Positions 35,900 through 46,177 are shown, counted from the stretch's first letter. The stretch is DNA of 64,000 nt from Winogradskyella endarachnes (GCF_009741275.1 NZ_WOWS01000002.1:124001-188000); one strand, 5' to 3'. Program-made: numbers and translations. The notes: generated by a model from the sequence alone, not told the origin.

Positions 35900-35976
35900 T
35901 TACGAATTACGAGTCTAAATTAATAAATTACGCATGACAAACAACGAATCACAAATCACTAATTACGAATCACGCA
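35900..35976 (+). repeat. Right inverted-repeat arm and micro-repeats running into fcl
   Basis: aattacgagtc at 35905-35915 is the inverted partner of 35417-35427. Further related steps follow: aattacg at 35927, then acgaatcac at 35944-35952 and again at 35965-35973, spaced by 21 bases and in frame with fcl. The repeats therefore become codons of the fcl N-terminus. Confidence 0.6.
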
Positions 35977-36905
35977 TATACATAGCTGGTCATCGCGGTA
36001 TGGTGGGCTCTGCGGTTTGGAGAGCTTTAGAGGCTAAGGGCTATTCTAATATTATAGGCAAAACAAGTAAAGAATTAGACTTACGTAATCAGCAAGCTGT
36101 TACCGATTTTATAAATAACGAACAGCCAGATATTATTATAGATGCAGCCGCAAGAGTGGGAGGTATTTTAGCAAACAACGAGTATCCTTATCCATTTTTA
36201 ATGGAGAATCTTCAGATTCAGAATAATCTTATCGATGCAGCGCACAAAGCAGATGTAGCTAAATTTATTTTTTTAGGTAGTTCTTGTATTTATCCAAAAT
36301 TTGCGCCACAACCCTTAAAAGAAGAGTATTTATTGACGGATAGTTTAGAGCCAACAAACGAATGGTACGCTATTGCAAAAATAGCAGGTGTAAAAGCTTG
36401 CGAAGCTATTAGAAAACAATTTGGTAAAGATTTTGTTAGCTTAATGCCCACTAATTTATATGGTCCTAACGATAATTTCGATTTAAAAAGCTCACATGTG
36501 TTACCCGCGATGATGCGTAAGTTTCATGAGGCAAAAGCAACAAATGCGCCTGTAGAATTATGGGGAAGTGGTACACCAATGCGAGAATTTCTGCATGTAG
36601 ATGATTTAGCACAAGGTGTCATTTTTGCTGTAGAAAATATTTTGCCTGAACATTTATATAATGTGGGTACAGGTACAGATGTAACTATTAAAGAATTGGC
36701 AGAAACTATTCAAAGCATTGTTGGGCATAAAGGAGAGATTGTTTGGGATAGTACTAAGCCTGATGGTACACCTCGTAAGTTAATGGATAGTTCTAAGTTA
36801 AGAGCATTAGGTTGGAGTCCTAAATTTTCATTAAATGATGGTATTTTAGATACTTATAATTGGTTTAATTCTCATCAAAGTGATTATAAGAAAGTGGTTA
36901 TATAG
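35934..36905 (+). CDS. fcl: GDP-L-fucose synthase
   Basis: Epimerase/reductase that completes GDP-L-fucose synthesis. Motifs are IAGHRGMVGSAVWRALE (NADP binding), SSCIYPK, EWYAIAKIAGVK (Tyr-x3-Lys), PTNLYGPNDNFD and HVDDLAQGV. 323 residues. The ATG at 35934 is the only good start. It gives about 9 more residues before IAGHRGM than E. coli Fcl has, and these (NNESQITNYES) are encoded by the micro-repeats. Confidence 0.96.
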   Translation: MTNNESQITNYESRIYIAGHRGMVGSAVWRALEAKGYSNIIGKTSKELDLRNQQAVTDFINNEQPDIIIDAAARVGGILANNEYPYPFLMENLQIQNNLIDAAHKADVAKFIFLGSSCIYPKFAPQPLKEEYLLTDSLEPTNEWYAIAKIAGVKACEAIRKQFGKDFVSLMPTNLYGPNDNFDLKSSHVLPAMMRKFHEAKATNAPVELWGSGTPMREFLHVDDLAQGVIFAVENILPEHLYNVGTGTDVTIKELAETIQSIVGHKGEIVWDSTKPDGTPRKLMDSSKLRALGWSPKFSLNDGILDTYNWFNSHQSDYKKVVI

Positions 36906-36965
36906 GTTCGATTTAATGAACCAACTTATTTCTATTTTTAAATTCAATATTAATTATCGCACAAA

Positions 36966-38417
36966 ATGCTTGTAACAAAATCCTTAGTTTCTGGAGTCAA
37001 ATGGACGACGTTTCAGTCAACTTTTAGTGCAGTAATTCAGGTTTTTAGAGTTTTTGTGTTAACAAAGCTACTTATAGCTAATGATTTTGGCTTAATGGCA
37101 CTTGTTTTAATTGTTACAGGTTTTAGCCAACTGTTTGTAGATTTTGGTATTAGTAGTGCTATCATTTATAAACGAAATAATACAGAAGGCGAATTGTCTA
37201 CACTGTATTGGTTAAATGTTGCTCTTGGTTGTTTTGCATGTTTAATATTGTTATTTTTTAGCTATCCAATTTCTATTTATGTATTTAACGAAATAGAATT
37301 AAATAATATCCTTAAAATTATTTCTATTACATTTTTGTTTAATGGATTTGCTATACAATACAAAGCATTATTATCTAAAAAGTTAATGTTTAAAAGTTTA
37401 GCAAAAATAAATATAGTAACACCTTTATTGGGCTTTGTTGTTACTATAATCTTAGCGTATCAAGGATATGGAGTGTATGCATTGGTTTATGGATATATGG
37501 TAGAAAATTTTTCCAGAGGAAGTCTATTTATTTTAAGAGGAAAGCAATTCCATATACCAAAATGGTATTTTAAGATTAACGAGGTTAAGTCTTATCTTAA
37601 TTTTGGAGGCTACCAAATGTCTGAAAGAATTATAACCTACTTTAGACAACAAGGCGATAATTTATTAATAGGTGCTTTTTTAAGTACAGAAATATTGGGG
37701 TTTTATAATTTAGCTAAAATTTTGGTAATGAAGCCGGTTCAGTTAATACGTAGTGTCTTTAATAAAATGGCTTTTCCGGTTTACAGTTCTATACAAAACG
37801 ATGATCAACTTAAAAAAATGGCATTAACCATTAATAAAGTGGTGTATTTAGCTATTATACCTGTTATGCTATTGTTAATTGTGTTCCCAGAAACAACAAT
37901 TTATTATTTCTATGGCGAAAAATGGTTGTCTAGTGCACCATATCTTAGGTTAACAGCTATATTATTTTCTATACGATTATTAAGAACTACTTTTGGACCC
38001 TTGCTTTTGGCAAGAGGTAAAGCTAAGCAATCATTTTATTTTAACCTATGGTTTTCAATTATAGTATTGGTAGCTCTTTGTGTAACCTTACAGTTTTCTA
38101 TTATATACGCACTTTATGCTTTAATTAGTATTGAGTTGTTTATATTACAAGCTATGAATTTGTATATCGTTTTAAAACCTATATTTGGTTTTACCATAAA
38201 TGATTATTTAAAAGTGGCTACAGAAAGTTTTTTGCCTTTATTGTTTGCGTGTCTATTATCATTTAGTTTATCTTATTTTTATTCAGATTTTACAAATGTT
38301 CTACTTAGTTTAGGAATTTATATACTAGGGCTTTTCGTTGGTTTAGGCTTGTTTTATTGGTTAAATAAAAATACCGTTGGTTTTGTAAAAGAAAAGATAA
38401 AGGCTCTAAAAAGTTAA
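36966..38417 (+). CDS. Wzx-type oligosaccharide flippase (MOP family)
   Basis: 483 residues with about 12-14 hydrophobic segments and the MOP-family polysaccharide transporter opening (SLVSGVKWTTFQSTFSAVIQV, then LIVTGFSQLFVDFGISSAII). It is predicted to flip the lipid-linked repeat unit across the inner membrane. The first gene of the assembly part of the locus. Confidence 0.88.
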   Translation: MLVTKSLVSGVKWTTFQSTFSAVIQVFRVFVLTKLLIANDFGLMALVLIVTGFSQLFVDFGISSAIIYKRNNTEGELSTLYWLNVALGCFACLILLFFSYPISIYVFNEIELNNILKIISITFLFNGFAIQYKALLSKKLMFKSLAKINIVTPLLGFVVTIILAYQGYGVYALVYGYMVENFSRGSLFILRGKQFHIPKWYFKINEVKSYLNFGGYQMSERIITYFRQQGDNLLIGAFLSTEILGFYNLAKILVMKPVQLIRSVFNKMAFPVYSSIQNDDQLKKMALTINKVVYLAIIPVMLLLIVFPETTIYYFYGEKWLSSAPYLRLTAILFSIRLLRTTFGPLLLARGKAKQSFYFNLWFSIIVLVALCVTLQFSIIYALYALISIELFILQAMNLYIVLKPIFGFTINDYLKVATESFLPLLFACLLSFSLSYFYSDFTNVLLSLGIYILGLFVGLGLFYWLNKNTVGFVKEKIKALKS

Positions 38418-38448
38418 TAATAACCTATATTCTATAAGATATTTATAA

Positions 38449-39117
38449 ATGGTAAAAAAAATTAAACATAAAATTAAAAATTTGTTTCTTCGAAAGTTGC
38501 GTAAATTCTACGTTTACTGTACAAAAGATGAAAATAATCCATTAAGAAAAGGACCAAATGGAGATTTTATTTTTATTCATATAAATAAAACGGCAGGTTC
38601 TAGCATAAAAACGGCAATTGGCTTAACAATAAAAAATCATCTTACAGCTAAAGAAATTATTGATACACATGGTGTTGGACAAGTTGTATTTAAAAACACG
38701 TATAAATTTGCTGTAGTTAGAAACCCTTGGGATAGAGTTGTCTCACAATATAAGTATAGAATAAAAACTAATCAGTGTAATATGAAGGATGAGCCTATTC
38801 CATTTAAAGAGTGGGTGATAAAAGTTTATGGTAAGGACAAGGATCCGTATTATTATTCTAATCCTAAAATGTTTTTACCTCAGGTAGAGTGGCTAAAAGA
38901 TTATAATGAAGAAATAAGAATAAATAAAATTGTGCGATTTGAGAATCTTAATGAAGAATTCGCTACAGTGCTTAAAGATTTAGGTATTAATAATGAACTT
39001 CCGCATTATAATAAGACTAAAAAAGTAGATTATAAAGAGGCCTATGATGAAGAAACAAAGTCCATAGTTGAGGATTGGTTTAAAGAGGATATTGTTCAAT
39101 TTGGTTATTCATTTTAA
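38449..39117 (+). CDS. PAPS-dependent sulfotransferase (Sulfotransfer_2-like)
   Basis: 222 residues. The PAPS 5'-phosphosulfate loop INKTAGSSIKTA (45-56) and the 3'-phosphate motif VVRNPWDRVVSQYKYR (89-104) are both present. Family members sulfate sugar hydroxyls in polysaccharides. The genes for PAPS synthesis and PAP removal (30501-34156) lie just upstream, so I infer that this enzyme sulfates the exopolysaccharide made by this locus. No membrane anchor is seen. An N-terminal basic stretch (1-20) may bind the membrane. Confidence 0.88.
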   Translation: MVKKIKHKIKNLFLRKLRKFYVYCTKDENNPLRKGPNGDFIFIHINKTAGSSIKTAIGLTIKNHLTAKEIIDTHGVGQVVFKNTYKFAVVRNPWDRVVSQYKYRIKTNQCNMKDEPIPFKEWVIKVYGKDKDPYYYSNPKMFLPQVEWLKDYNEEIRINKIVRFENLNEEFATVLKDLGINNELPHYNKTKKVDYKEAYDEETKSIVEDWFKEDIVQFGYSF

Positions 39118-39120
39118 GTT

Positions 39121-40284
39121 ATGGAAATAGGTTATTTCAGTAACTCTAATATTAAAATCTCAGAAACCTTTGTTTACGATTTATTAAAAGGGTTGTACTA
39201 TAAACATAATGACATCGTATTTTTTTCAGGGGAAAAAAAGAAAAGTGTATTAGATTTTGATGTTAAAGTTAAAAATGCTGGTTTTAATTTTGAAAACAGT
39301 TATTTAACCTTTTTAAATAAATTATCTCTAAAATTTCCGAAGTACAGAAATTGGTATGCTACAGTTAAAAATAAAACGGTTATAAAGTGTTTAGAAGCTT
39401 CTGGCGCGCAACACATAGATGTAGCATATGTAGATTATGCTACCAATGGTGTGTTGTTAATGGAATTTTTTAAAAAATACAATATTCCTTTTGTAGTGCA
39501 TATCCATGGCTATGACATTACTTCTAAAATGCGAGATTTGCATTATAAAAAACAATTTAATAAACTCATTAATTGGTGTAGTTATTTTGTGGTAGCAAGT
39601 GATTCTATGCGACGTATTTTAGTTTTAAATGGCTGTCCAGAAGAAAAAATAAAATTAATTAGACTTGGTGTAAACGCTAAACTAATACAGCCTTTAAGTT
39701 GGGAAGAGAAATTTAAAAAACCAAATCAGGTGGTTTCTTTAGGGCGCTTAACACCCAAAAAAAACCCTATAGCTTCTTTACTGGCCTTTAAAAAAGTAAC
39801 AGAAGTAATACCAAGCGCTACCTTTACAATTATTGGAGACGGCGAACTAAAAGAAGAGGTGTTAGCTAAAATTAAAGCCCTTAAATTAGAGAATAATGTA
39901 ATTTTATTGGGTGCTTTGCCAAGAAAAGAGGCTTTTAAAGTAATACAAGATAAAACAGTTTTTATACAACATAGCGTTACAGCACTTACGGGTGATCAAG
40001 AAGGTTTTGCGATAAGTTTAGCTGAAGCGCAAATGTTTAAAATTCCTGTGGTTTCTACTATTCATAACGGAATAACAGAAAATGTCATTGATCAAAAAAC
40101 TGGTTTTTTAGTACAAGAATATGATTATGAGACTATGGCAGAAAAAATTACAGAACTATTACAAAATAAAGACTTGTGTAAAACTATGGGAGAAGAAGGA
40201 CGGTTGCATATTTCTAAATTATGTAATACAGATAATAGAGTAACATCAATTTTGCTCTTGCTAAATGAGATAAACAAAGTATAA
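39121..40284 (+). CDS. Glycosyltransferase, GT4-like
   Basis: 387 residues with GT-B architecture. The C-terminal donor domain shows VSLGRLTPKKNPIASLLAF, IGDGELKEEV and the EGFAISLAEAQMFKIPVVS motif (E-x7-E). The acceptor half has FVVHIHGYDI. Sugar and linkage cannot be told from sequence. It starts 3 bases after the sulfotransferase stop. Confidence 0.88.
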   Translation: MEIGYFSNSNIKISETFVYDLLKGLYYKHNDIVFFSGEKKKSVLDFDVKVKNAGFNFENSYLTFLNKLSLKFPKYRNWYATVKNKTVIKCLEASGAQHIDVAYVDYATNGVLLMEFFKKYNIPFVVHIHGYDITSKMRDLHYKKQFNKLINWCSYFVVASDSMRRILVLNGCPEEKIKLIRLGVNAKLIQPLSWEEKFKKPNQVVSLGRLTPKKNPIASLLAFKKVTEVIPSATFTIIGDGELKEEVLAKIKALKLENNVILLGALPRKEAFKVIQDKTVFIQHSVTALTGDQEGFAISLAEAQMFKIPVVSTIHNGITENVIDQKTGFLVQEYDYETMAEKITELLQNKDLCKTMGEEGRLHISKLCNTDNRVTSILLLLNEINKV

Positions 40285-40356
40285 AAAGTTAGTTTTGCAG
40301 CCATCAACATAGCGTTTCAAAAAATGTTTCACATAATAATTTTTGTATTTTAACAC

Positions 40357-41808
40357 ATGTTATTTAATTCTATAGATTTTGCCATTTTTTTGCCAGTAGT
40401 ATTTTGTTTGTATTGGTTTGTAACCAATAAAAATCTAAAGCTGCAAAATTTACTTATTGTTATAGCTAGCTACGTATTTTATGGCTGGTGGGATTGGCAT
40501 TTTTTAACGTTGGTGTTGTTTAGTACAGTTGTAGATTATTCTATAGGTGTAAGGCTGTCTAAAGAAAAAGTAATACTAAAGCGTAAACTATTGCTTTGGG
40601 TTAGTATATTAGTTAATCTTGGGTTTTTAGGCTTTTTTAAATACGCTAATTTCTTTATAGAGAATTTTGTTGAAGCATTTTCTTTTTTTGGTTATAGTAT
40701 TGGTACAAGGTCTTTAAATATTATTTTACCAGTTGGTATAAGCTTTTACACGTTTCAAACCTTAAGTTACACCATAGATGTTTATAAAGGTAAACTGCAA
40801 CCAACAAAAGATTTTATTGCGTTTTCAGCTTTTGTTAGTTTTTTTCCACAACTGGTTGCTGGTCCAATAGAGCGCGCTACCAATTTATTGCCTCAGTTTT
40901 ATAAAAAAAGAAAATTTAATTACTCAAAAGCAGTAGATGGTTGTCGTCAAATTTTATGGGGTTTATTTAAAAAAGTAGTTATAGCAGATGGTTGTGCACA
41001 ATTTGCAAACGATATTTTTAATAACTCAGAGAGTTATAATGGGAGTACATTATTTATAGGAGCCTTATTTTTTACGTTTCAAATCTATGGTGATTTTTCA
41101 GGGTATTCTGATATTGCTATTGGCACCTCAAGATTGTTTGGGTTTAATTTAAAACAAAATTTTGCATTTCCTTATTTTTCTAGGGATATAGCAGAGTTTT
41201 GGCGCCGCTGGCACATGTCTTTGTCTACATGGTTTAGAGATTATTTATATATTCCATTAGGCGGCAGTAGAGGCGGTACTTGGATGAAGGTGCGAAATAC
41301 CTTTATTATTTTTATAGTCAGTGGATTTTGGCATGGTGCCAATTGGACTTTTATAGTTTGGGGCGCTTTAAATGCGGTGTATTTCTTGCCACTATTACTA
41401 CTAAATAAAAATAGAACGCATTTAGGCACTGTTGCTGAAGGAAGGTATTTACCAAGTTTAAAAGAGGGGATTTCAATGATATCTACGTTTTTTATTACGG
41501 TAATAGCTTGGGTGTTTTTTAGAGCAGAAAATGTAACACATGCATTAAGTGTTTTACAAAAGATATTTTCTTTAGAATTTTTTAAAACACCTTATTTTAA
41601 TAACGGGTCATTGGCTTTGCCTTTATTTGGTTTTCTTGTTGTGTTTTTATTTATAGAATGGATGGGGAGAAACCAACAATACGCCATTGAGTCCCTTGGT
41701 TTTAATTGGCCCAAACCACTAAGGATATCATTGTATTATAGCATTGTGTTGGCTATAGTTTGGGGGTCTAAAAGTCCTGGTGGTGATTTTATTTATTTTC
41801 AATTTTAG
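40357..41808 (+). CDS. MBOAT-family O-acyltransferase (AlgI-like), copy 1
   Basis: 483 residues, about 11 membrane segments. The active-site region reads FWRRWHMSLSTWFRDYLYIP, followed by SGFWHGANWTFIVWG with the conserved His. Such proteins move acyl groups across the membrane for O-acetylation of exopolysaccharides. It is followed after 3 bases by an SGNH-like gene, a usual partnership. Confidence 0.93.
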   Translation: MLFNSIDFAIFLPVVFCLYWFVTNKNLKLQNLLIVIASYVFYGWWDWHFLTLVLFSTVVDYSIGVRLSKEKVILKRKLLLWVSILVNLGFLGFFKYANFFIENFVEAFSFFGYSIGTRSLNIILPVGISFYTFQTLSYTIDVYKGKLQPTKDFIAFSAFVSFFPQLVAGPIERATNLLPQFYKKRKFNYSKAVDGCRQILWGLFKKVVIADGCAQFANDIFNNSESYNGSTLFIGALFFTFQIYGDFSGYSDIAIGTSRLFGFNLKQNFAFPYFSRDIAEFWRRWHMSLSTWFRDYLYIPLGGSRGGTWMKVRNTFIIFIVSGFWHGANWTFIVWGALNAVYFLPLLLLNKNRTHLGTVAEGRYLPSLKEGISMISTFFITVIAWVFFRAENVTHALSVLQKIFSLEFFKTPYFNNGSLALPLFGFLVVFLFIEWMGRNQQYAIESLGFNWPKPLRISLYYSIVLAIVWGSKSPGGDFIYFQF

Positions 41809-41811
41809 ATT

Positions 41812-42735
41812 ATGAAAAAGTTTATATTAAAAGTATTAATTTTTCTACTTCCAGCACTTTTGCCATTGTTGGTGGTAGAGTTATTAATACGTCATATCCC
41901 AAATGATTATAAAAATAAGAATGACTATATGTTAAGCGATAAGGCTAAACATATTGAAACATTAATTTTAGGGAACTCACACACCCATTTAGGTGTTAAT
42001 CCACAATACCTAGATTCTAAGGCCTTTAATTTGGCTTTTATTGGAGAGAATTTGGAATTTTCTTTTAAAGTTTATGAAAAATATCAGACTAATTTAAATA
42101 ACATTAAGACTATTATTTTACCAATTTCTTATGGTTCATTATACAGTAAATCCTTGTCAAAAAAATGGATTAAAAATTATTCTATTTACTATGGTTTAAA
42201 GACAACAGATTTTCCAGTAGACAATTTAGAAATATTAAATAAAAGTATTTCAACAATTTGGGAAAACTTAAAAGATTACTATGTACATAAGGATGCTATT
42301 ATCTTTGTTAGGTCTGATTCATTAGGCTGGAGGTATAGAATGGAGCCTAATATAAAAGATTATGAAAAAGTTGCTAAGAAAATCGTAAAAAGGCATACAC
42401 ATAAAGATGTTGGTCAAGTACAACGTAATTTTAATTTGTTATCAAAGTTTGTAGAAGAGTGTAAATTAGCTAATATTAATGTTATATTACTTACTACACC
42501 TGTTCACAAAGAATATATAAATGGTATGAATAAAGAACAGTGGGAAACAACAATTAATAAGTCTAATTTATTGGCGGCTAAGTTCAATAATGTATCCTAT
42601 TTTAATTTTTATAACGATAAAAGATTTGTTCAAGAAGATTTTAAGGATGCTGACCATCTTAATGTAAAAGGAGCTGAAAAATTTACTAAATATTTAAATA
42701 AGATTATGAATCAAATAAGAGTTAGTAATGATTAA
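41812..42735 (+). CDS. SGNH/AlgX-like partner of the MBOAT acyltransferase, copy 1
   Basis: 307 residues. An N-terminal membrane anchor (FILKVLIFLLPALLPLLVVE) is followed by an SGNH-type fold: GNSHTHLGVNP (Ser nucleophile block) and DADHLNVKGAEKF (Asp-x2-His block). It probably accepts the acyl group from the MBOAT protein and transfers it to the sugar chain in the periplasm. It overlaps the next gene by 8 bases. Confidence 0.75.
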   Translation: MKKFILKVLIFLLPALLPLLVVELLIRHIPNDYKNKNDYMLSDKAKHIETLILGNSHTHLGVNPQYLDSKAFNLAFIGENLEFSFKVYEKYQTNLNNIKTIILPISYGSLYSKSLSKKWIKNYSIYYGLKTTDFPVDNLEILNKSISTIWENLKDYYVHKDAIIFVRSDSLGWRYRMEPNIKDYEKVAKKIVKRHTHKDVGQVQRNFNLLSKFVEECKLANINVILLTTPVHKEYINGMNKEQWETTINKSNLLAAKFNNVSYFNFYNDKRFVQEDFKDADHLNVKGAEKFTKYLNKIMNQIRVSND

Positions 42736-43879
42736 ACTCAATACAAGAGGAATATATCTTATACAGGAGAAGGGTTGCTTAAATCCAAATACTGGAGCTT
42801 TTCAACATATTTCTATGGGCTTAAGGCAGTTGTCTAATAACTTTGAGATTGAATTATTTTTAAATTCAAAACAAATTGATCTCACCGATTACACAAAGCA
42901 GGAAAATGTTAAACAACAGGACAAAACAACCAAGCCTAAAAAAATAAAAGGACTTATTTACGGAACAATTAAAGATTTACAAATCTTTTTTACAAACCTT
43001 AGTAAAACAAGAAGTTTAATTAAAAGTTTTAAAGCAAAGAATCCTAAATTTATATATGAACGTGTATCTTACTTAGATTTTTCTGGTTTAATTGCATGTA
43101 AATATCTAAAAATACCACATTTTTATGAGGCTAATGGTTTTCAATATAAAGGGCGCCGAAGATATTACAAATCTTTGTTTGTAGGTATTGCAAAAATTTT
43201 AGAAAAAATGGTATACCGTATGTCTAACCATGTTTTTTTTGTAGGTAGTTATGGTGATTTTTGGAAGATTGATAAAAATAACTGGACTAATGTTGAAAAT
43301 GGAATAGAAAAAGATTTTATTATTGATTTTAAAGAAAAAGAAATTAGTGAAAAAGACTTTATAGACATTTGTTTTGTAGGGCGTTTAATGGATCATCAAA
43401 AAATTAATGTTTTTGTTGAGGCTTTAAGTATTTTTAATAGCAAAAGTCAGATTAGAATTAACCTTGTTGGCTCTGGTTTGGCATGTGTTGAGTCTGAGAT
43501 AAAAAATTTAGATATTCAAGTTGTAAATCATGGTTTTGTGAGCCGGTCAAATATTGTTACTTTGTTATCTAATTTTGATATAGCAATAATAAGTGGTAGT
43601 AATCCATTTCAATCTTGTATGAAGTTATTTGATTACGGAGCAGCTGGTTGTGCAGTTATAGCTCCAGATATACATAATTTAAAACTTTGGTTTAGAGAAG
43701 AATTATTTTTCTTTAATGGTAGTTCAGAAGATCTTTCAAAGAAATTAGATATTTTAGTAAAAAACAAAAATAATTTAATTCAGTTTTATGGTAAAAATCT
43801 CAATGTTAAAGTGAGAAATAGTTTTACATGGGAAACCATTTTTAATCAAAAAAGTAATATCATAAAAAAGTATTTATAA
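42728..43879 (+). CDS. Glycosyltransferase, GT4-like
   Basis: 383 residues, GT-B type. ICFVGRLMDHQKINVFVEAL and the segment SGSNPFQSCMKLFDYGAAGCAVIAPD match the donor-binding half. Sugar specificity unknown. It overlaps the SGNH-like gene by 8 bases, so it is co-translated. Confidence 0.82.
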   Translation: MIKLNTRGIYLIQEKGCLNPNTGAFQHISMGLRQLSNNFEIELFLNSKQIDLTDYTKQENVKQQDKTTKPKKIKGLIYGTIKDLQIFFTNLSKTRSLIKSFKAKNPKFIYERVSYLDFSGLIACKYLKIPHFYEANGFQYKGRRRYYKSLFVGIAKILEKMVYRMSNHVFFVGSYGDFWKIDKNNWTNVENGIEKDFIIDFKEKEISEKDFIDICFVGRLMDHQKINVFVEALSIFNSKSQIRINLVGSGLACVESEIKNLDIQVVNHGFVSRSNIVTLLSNFDIAIISGSNPFQSCMKLFDYGAAGCAVIAPDIHNLKLWFREELFFFNGSSEDLSKKLDILVKNKNNLIQFYGKNLNVKVRNSFTWETIFNQKSNIIKKYL

Positions 43880-43910
43880 AGAAAATAGTATAAAATAGTA
43901 ATTATTAAAA

Positions 43911-44978
43911 ATGATAAAAAATAAATTAATAGCATTAAGCATACTATTTTCTTCTTTTTTTAGAAGATTAAAGTTGGTTGGCGATAAAACAAAATATATT
44001 GCTTATATCGGAGGACATGGTCATGAAAATTATGGAGACGATGTAATGTTTAATATTTTAGCCAAATACCTAAATACTGAAGGCTATAAATTAATAACAA
44101 TCCATTCGTATGGAATTGAAAAAACACTTAAATATTTCCGTTTGTCTGGTCCGGCTTTTTTTGAAAAAATTATTCTTGGAGGTGGTACATTGATTAATGA
44201 TATGTGGTATTACAAAGTAGAAAGTTTGATTAATTTAGATGTGCCTATTATATCACTTGGTACAGGAGTGGGATCATGTGGATTAGAGCAAAATAAACAT
44301 ATTGATTTTTTAAAATGGGAATCAGTGTTAAATGCATTTGAGGAAGTTAATGTTAGAGGAGCCATAAGTAAGGAAAGGTTATCTACAATCGGTGTAGAGT
44401 CAAATATTGTAGGTGATTTAGCATTGCTAAATGGAAAAAAAGAGGTAAAAAAAGGGAATAGAAAAAAAATAGTACTCAACTTAATGAATATTAAAGAGTA
44501 TAACGGTTTTTGGGAATCTTTAATACCAAAGTTAAAATCATTAGCTGAGAATGGCTGGGAGATTACGCCACTAATCCTTAATCCTATTGATTATGATTAC
44601 ACAAAGACTTATTTTGAAAAATTGAATATTAATGCTGATTTTTTATTAGTAAAAAATGAGAAACAATTTTTAGATATTATTGATGGGGCAAGTTTTTCAA
44701 TTTGTGTAAGATTGCATGGTGCAGTGCTTACAGCCATAGAAAATACACCTACAATACTTTTTGGCTACAGAGATAAATGCTTAGATTTTATGGCAAGCAT
44801 TGATCAAGATCGTTTTTATCTTAATATGGATAGTTTATCTAAAGAGCAATTTAATATAGATGAATTGTTAAAGGAATTAATGGATGTTGATTCTAATTTT
44901 ACTGTTAGAAAAAAAATAAATATTAAAATTTTAAATCATAAAAACAACATTACTGCACACCTAAAGAAAGCCGTTTAA
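43911..44978 (+). CDS. Polysaccharide pyruvyltransferase-like protein
   Basis: 355 residues, resembling the PS_pyruv_trans family: GGHGHENYGDDVMFNILAKY near the start, IILGGGTLIND, GTGVGSCGLEQ and CVRLHGAVLTAIENTPTILF near the end. Family members add pyruvate ketals to exopolysaccharide sugars. The ending overlaps the next start by one base (TAATG). Confidence 0.8.
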   Translation: MIKNKLIALSILFSSFFRRLKLVGDKTKYIAYIGGHGHENYGDDVMFNILAKYLNTEGYKLITIHSYGIEKTLKYFRLSGPAFFEKIILGGGTLINDMWYYKVESLINLDVPIISLGTGVGSCGLEQNKHIDFLKWESVLNAFEEVNVRGAISKERLSTIGVESNIVGDLALLNGKKEVKKGNRKKIVLNLMNIKEYNGFWESLIPKLKSLAENGWEITPLILNPIDYDYTKTYFEKLNINADFLLVKNEKQFLDIIDGASFSICVRLHGAVLTAIENTPTILFGYRDKCLDFMASIDQDRFYLNMDSLSKEQFNIDELLKELMDVDSNFTVRKKINIKILNHKNNITAHLKKAV

Positions 44979-46177
44979 TGAATATTCTTCATATTAATGA
45001 TAAAATAGAAAATAGTGGTGGTGTTGAAACTAACATTAGTCAACTTGTTAATTTAGGTAAGGATTATGGTTTGTGTGGCAGTTGGATAGGAATATATACT
45101 ATTAAGGGAAGTTTGGAAATCAAAATATATCCCAATGATGAAATTGTGTTTAAGGGCGACCATGCTTCTTTTTTTGTTTTTATTAAAAATTATATAGTAG
45201 AAAAAGACATAGACATTATTCATATCCATAGTTTATCTAGTCCAAAACTATTAGAGCATTTTTTTAAACTTAAACCGGTTGTTAGAAGTATACATGAACC
45301 TCGAATTTTATGTCCTGGGCAAGGAAAATTTTGGCGAAAATCAGAAGAAATTTGTAATAAGCCTTTTGGATTACACTGTATATTAGACGCTTATAAGGAA
45401 GGCTGTTGTAATAGACACCCCAAACGCCTTTTGGAGGCTTACAGTAATGTAAAATGGGAAACTACAAAAGGTAATAAGGGTTATAGTGCTCTGATTGCTA
45501 ATTCGGAGTATATCATAAATGAAGCAATAAAAGTAGGTTTTACCAATGATAAGTTATATTTAAATCCGCATATGACGCCTTTAGTTGAAGAGAGAGAATT
45601 GAAAGATAGATCTAAAGAAAAATGTAAATCATTACTGTTTGTAGGAAGACTATCAAGAACAAAAGGCGTACATTATTTTATAAACTTAGGTTTAGAGCTT
45701 TTAAAAAAAGGGCATAATATTACCTTAGATATAGTTGGTGATGGTCACGATAGGTCTTATTTTGAAAGTTTAATACCAGAGGAATATAACGAAAGCTTTC
45801 ATTTTCATGGTTGGCAAACCAGAGAGAATATTAATAGTTTTTTTAAAAACTGTTATCTATTAGTATTTCCATCCATTTATCCTGAGGCTTTTGGTATTTC
45901 TGGTATTGAAGCGATGATGCATGGAAAGCCTGTAGTAGGTTTTGATGTCGGTGGAGTTAATACCTGGTTAAAGCATAATGAAACAGGATATTTGGTGCCA
46001 GTTAAGGAAGAAAGGCTTTTGATCAAAAGAATAGAGATTTTATTAAATGATATAGAAAAATATAATTCTATGTGTAAAAAGGCAAGAACAGTTGCTTTGA
46101 AGGAGTTTCAGCCCAAAATTCATATGGGTACATTGTACGAGATTTACCAAAATTGTTTTAATAAGAATGGATTTTAA
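44978..46177 (+). CDS. Glycosyltransferase family 4
   Basis: 399 residues. Early Cys-rich block (CPGQGKFWRKSEEIC, C.CNRH) as in a subset of GT4 enzymes, then LLFVGRLSRTKGVHYFINLG, DIVGDGHDR and YPEAFGISGIEAMMHGKPVVGFDVGG (E-x7-E). Donor sugar unknown. Confidence 0.88.
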   Translation: MNILHINDKIENSGGVETNISQLVNLGKDYGLCGSWIGIYTIKGSLEIKIYPNDEIVFKGDHASFFVFIKNYIVEKDIDIIHIHSLSSPKLLEHFFKLKPVVRSIHEPRILCPGQGKFWRKSEEICNKPFGLHCILDAYKEGCCNRHPKRLLEAYSNVKWETTKGNKGYSALIANSEYIINEAIKVGFTNDKLYLNPHMTPLVEERELKDRSKEKCKSLLFVGRLSRTKGVHYFINLGLELLKKGHNITLDIVGDGHDRSYFESLIPEEYNESFHFHGWQTRENINSFFKNCYLLVFPSIYPEAFGISGIEAMMHGKPVVGFDVGGVNTWLKHNETGYLVPVKEERLLIKRIEILLNDIEKYNSMCKKARTVALKEFQPKIHMGTLYEIYQNCFNKNGF

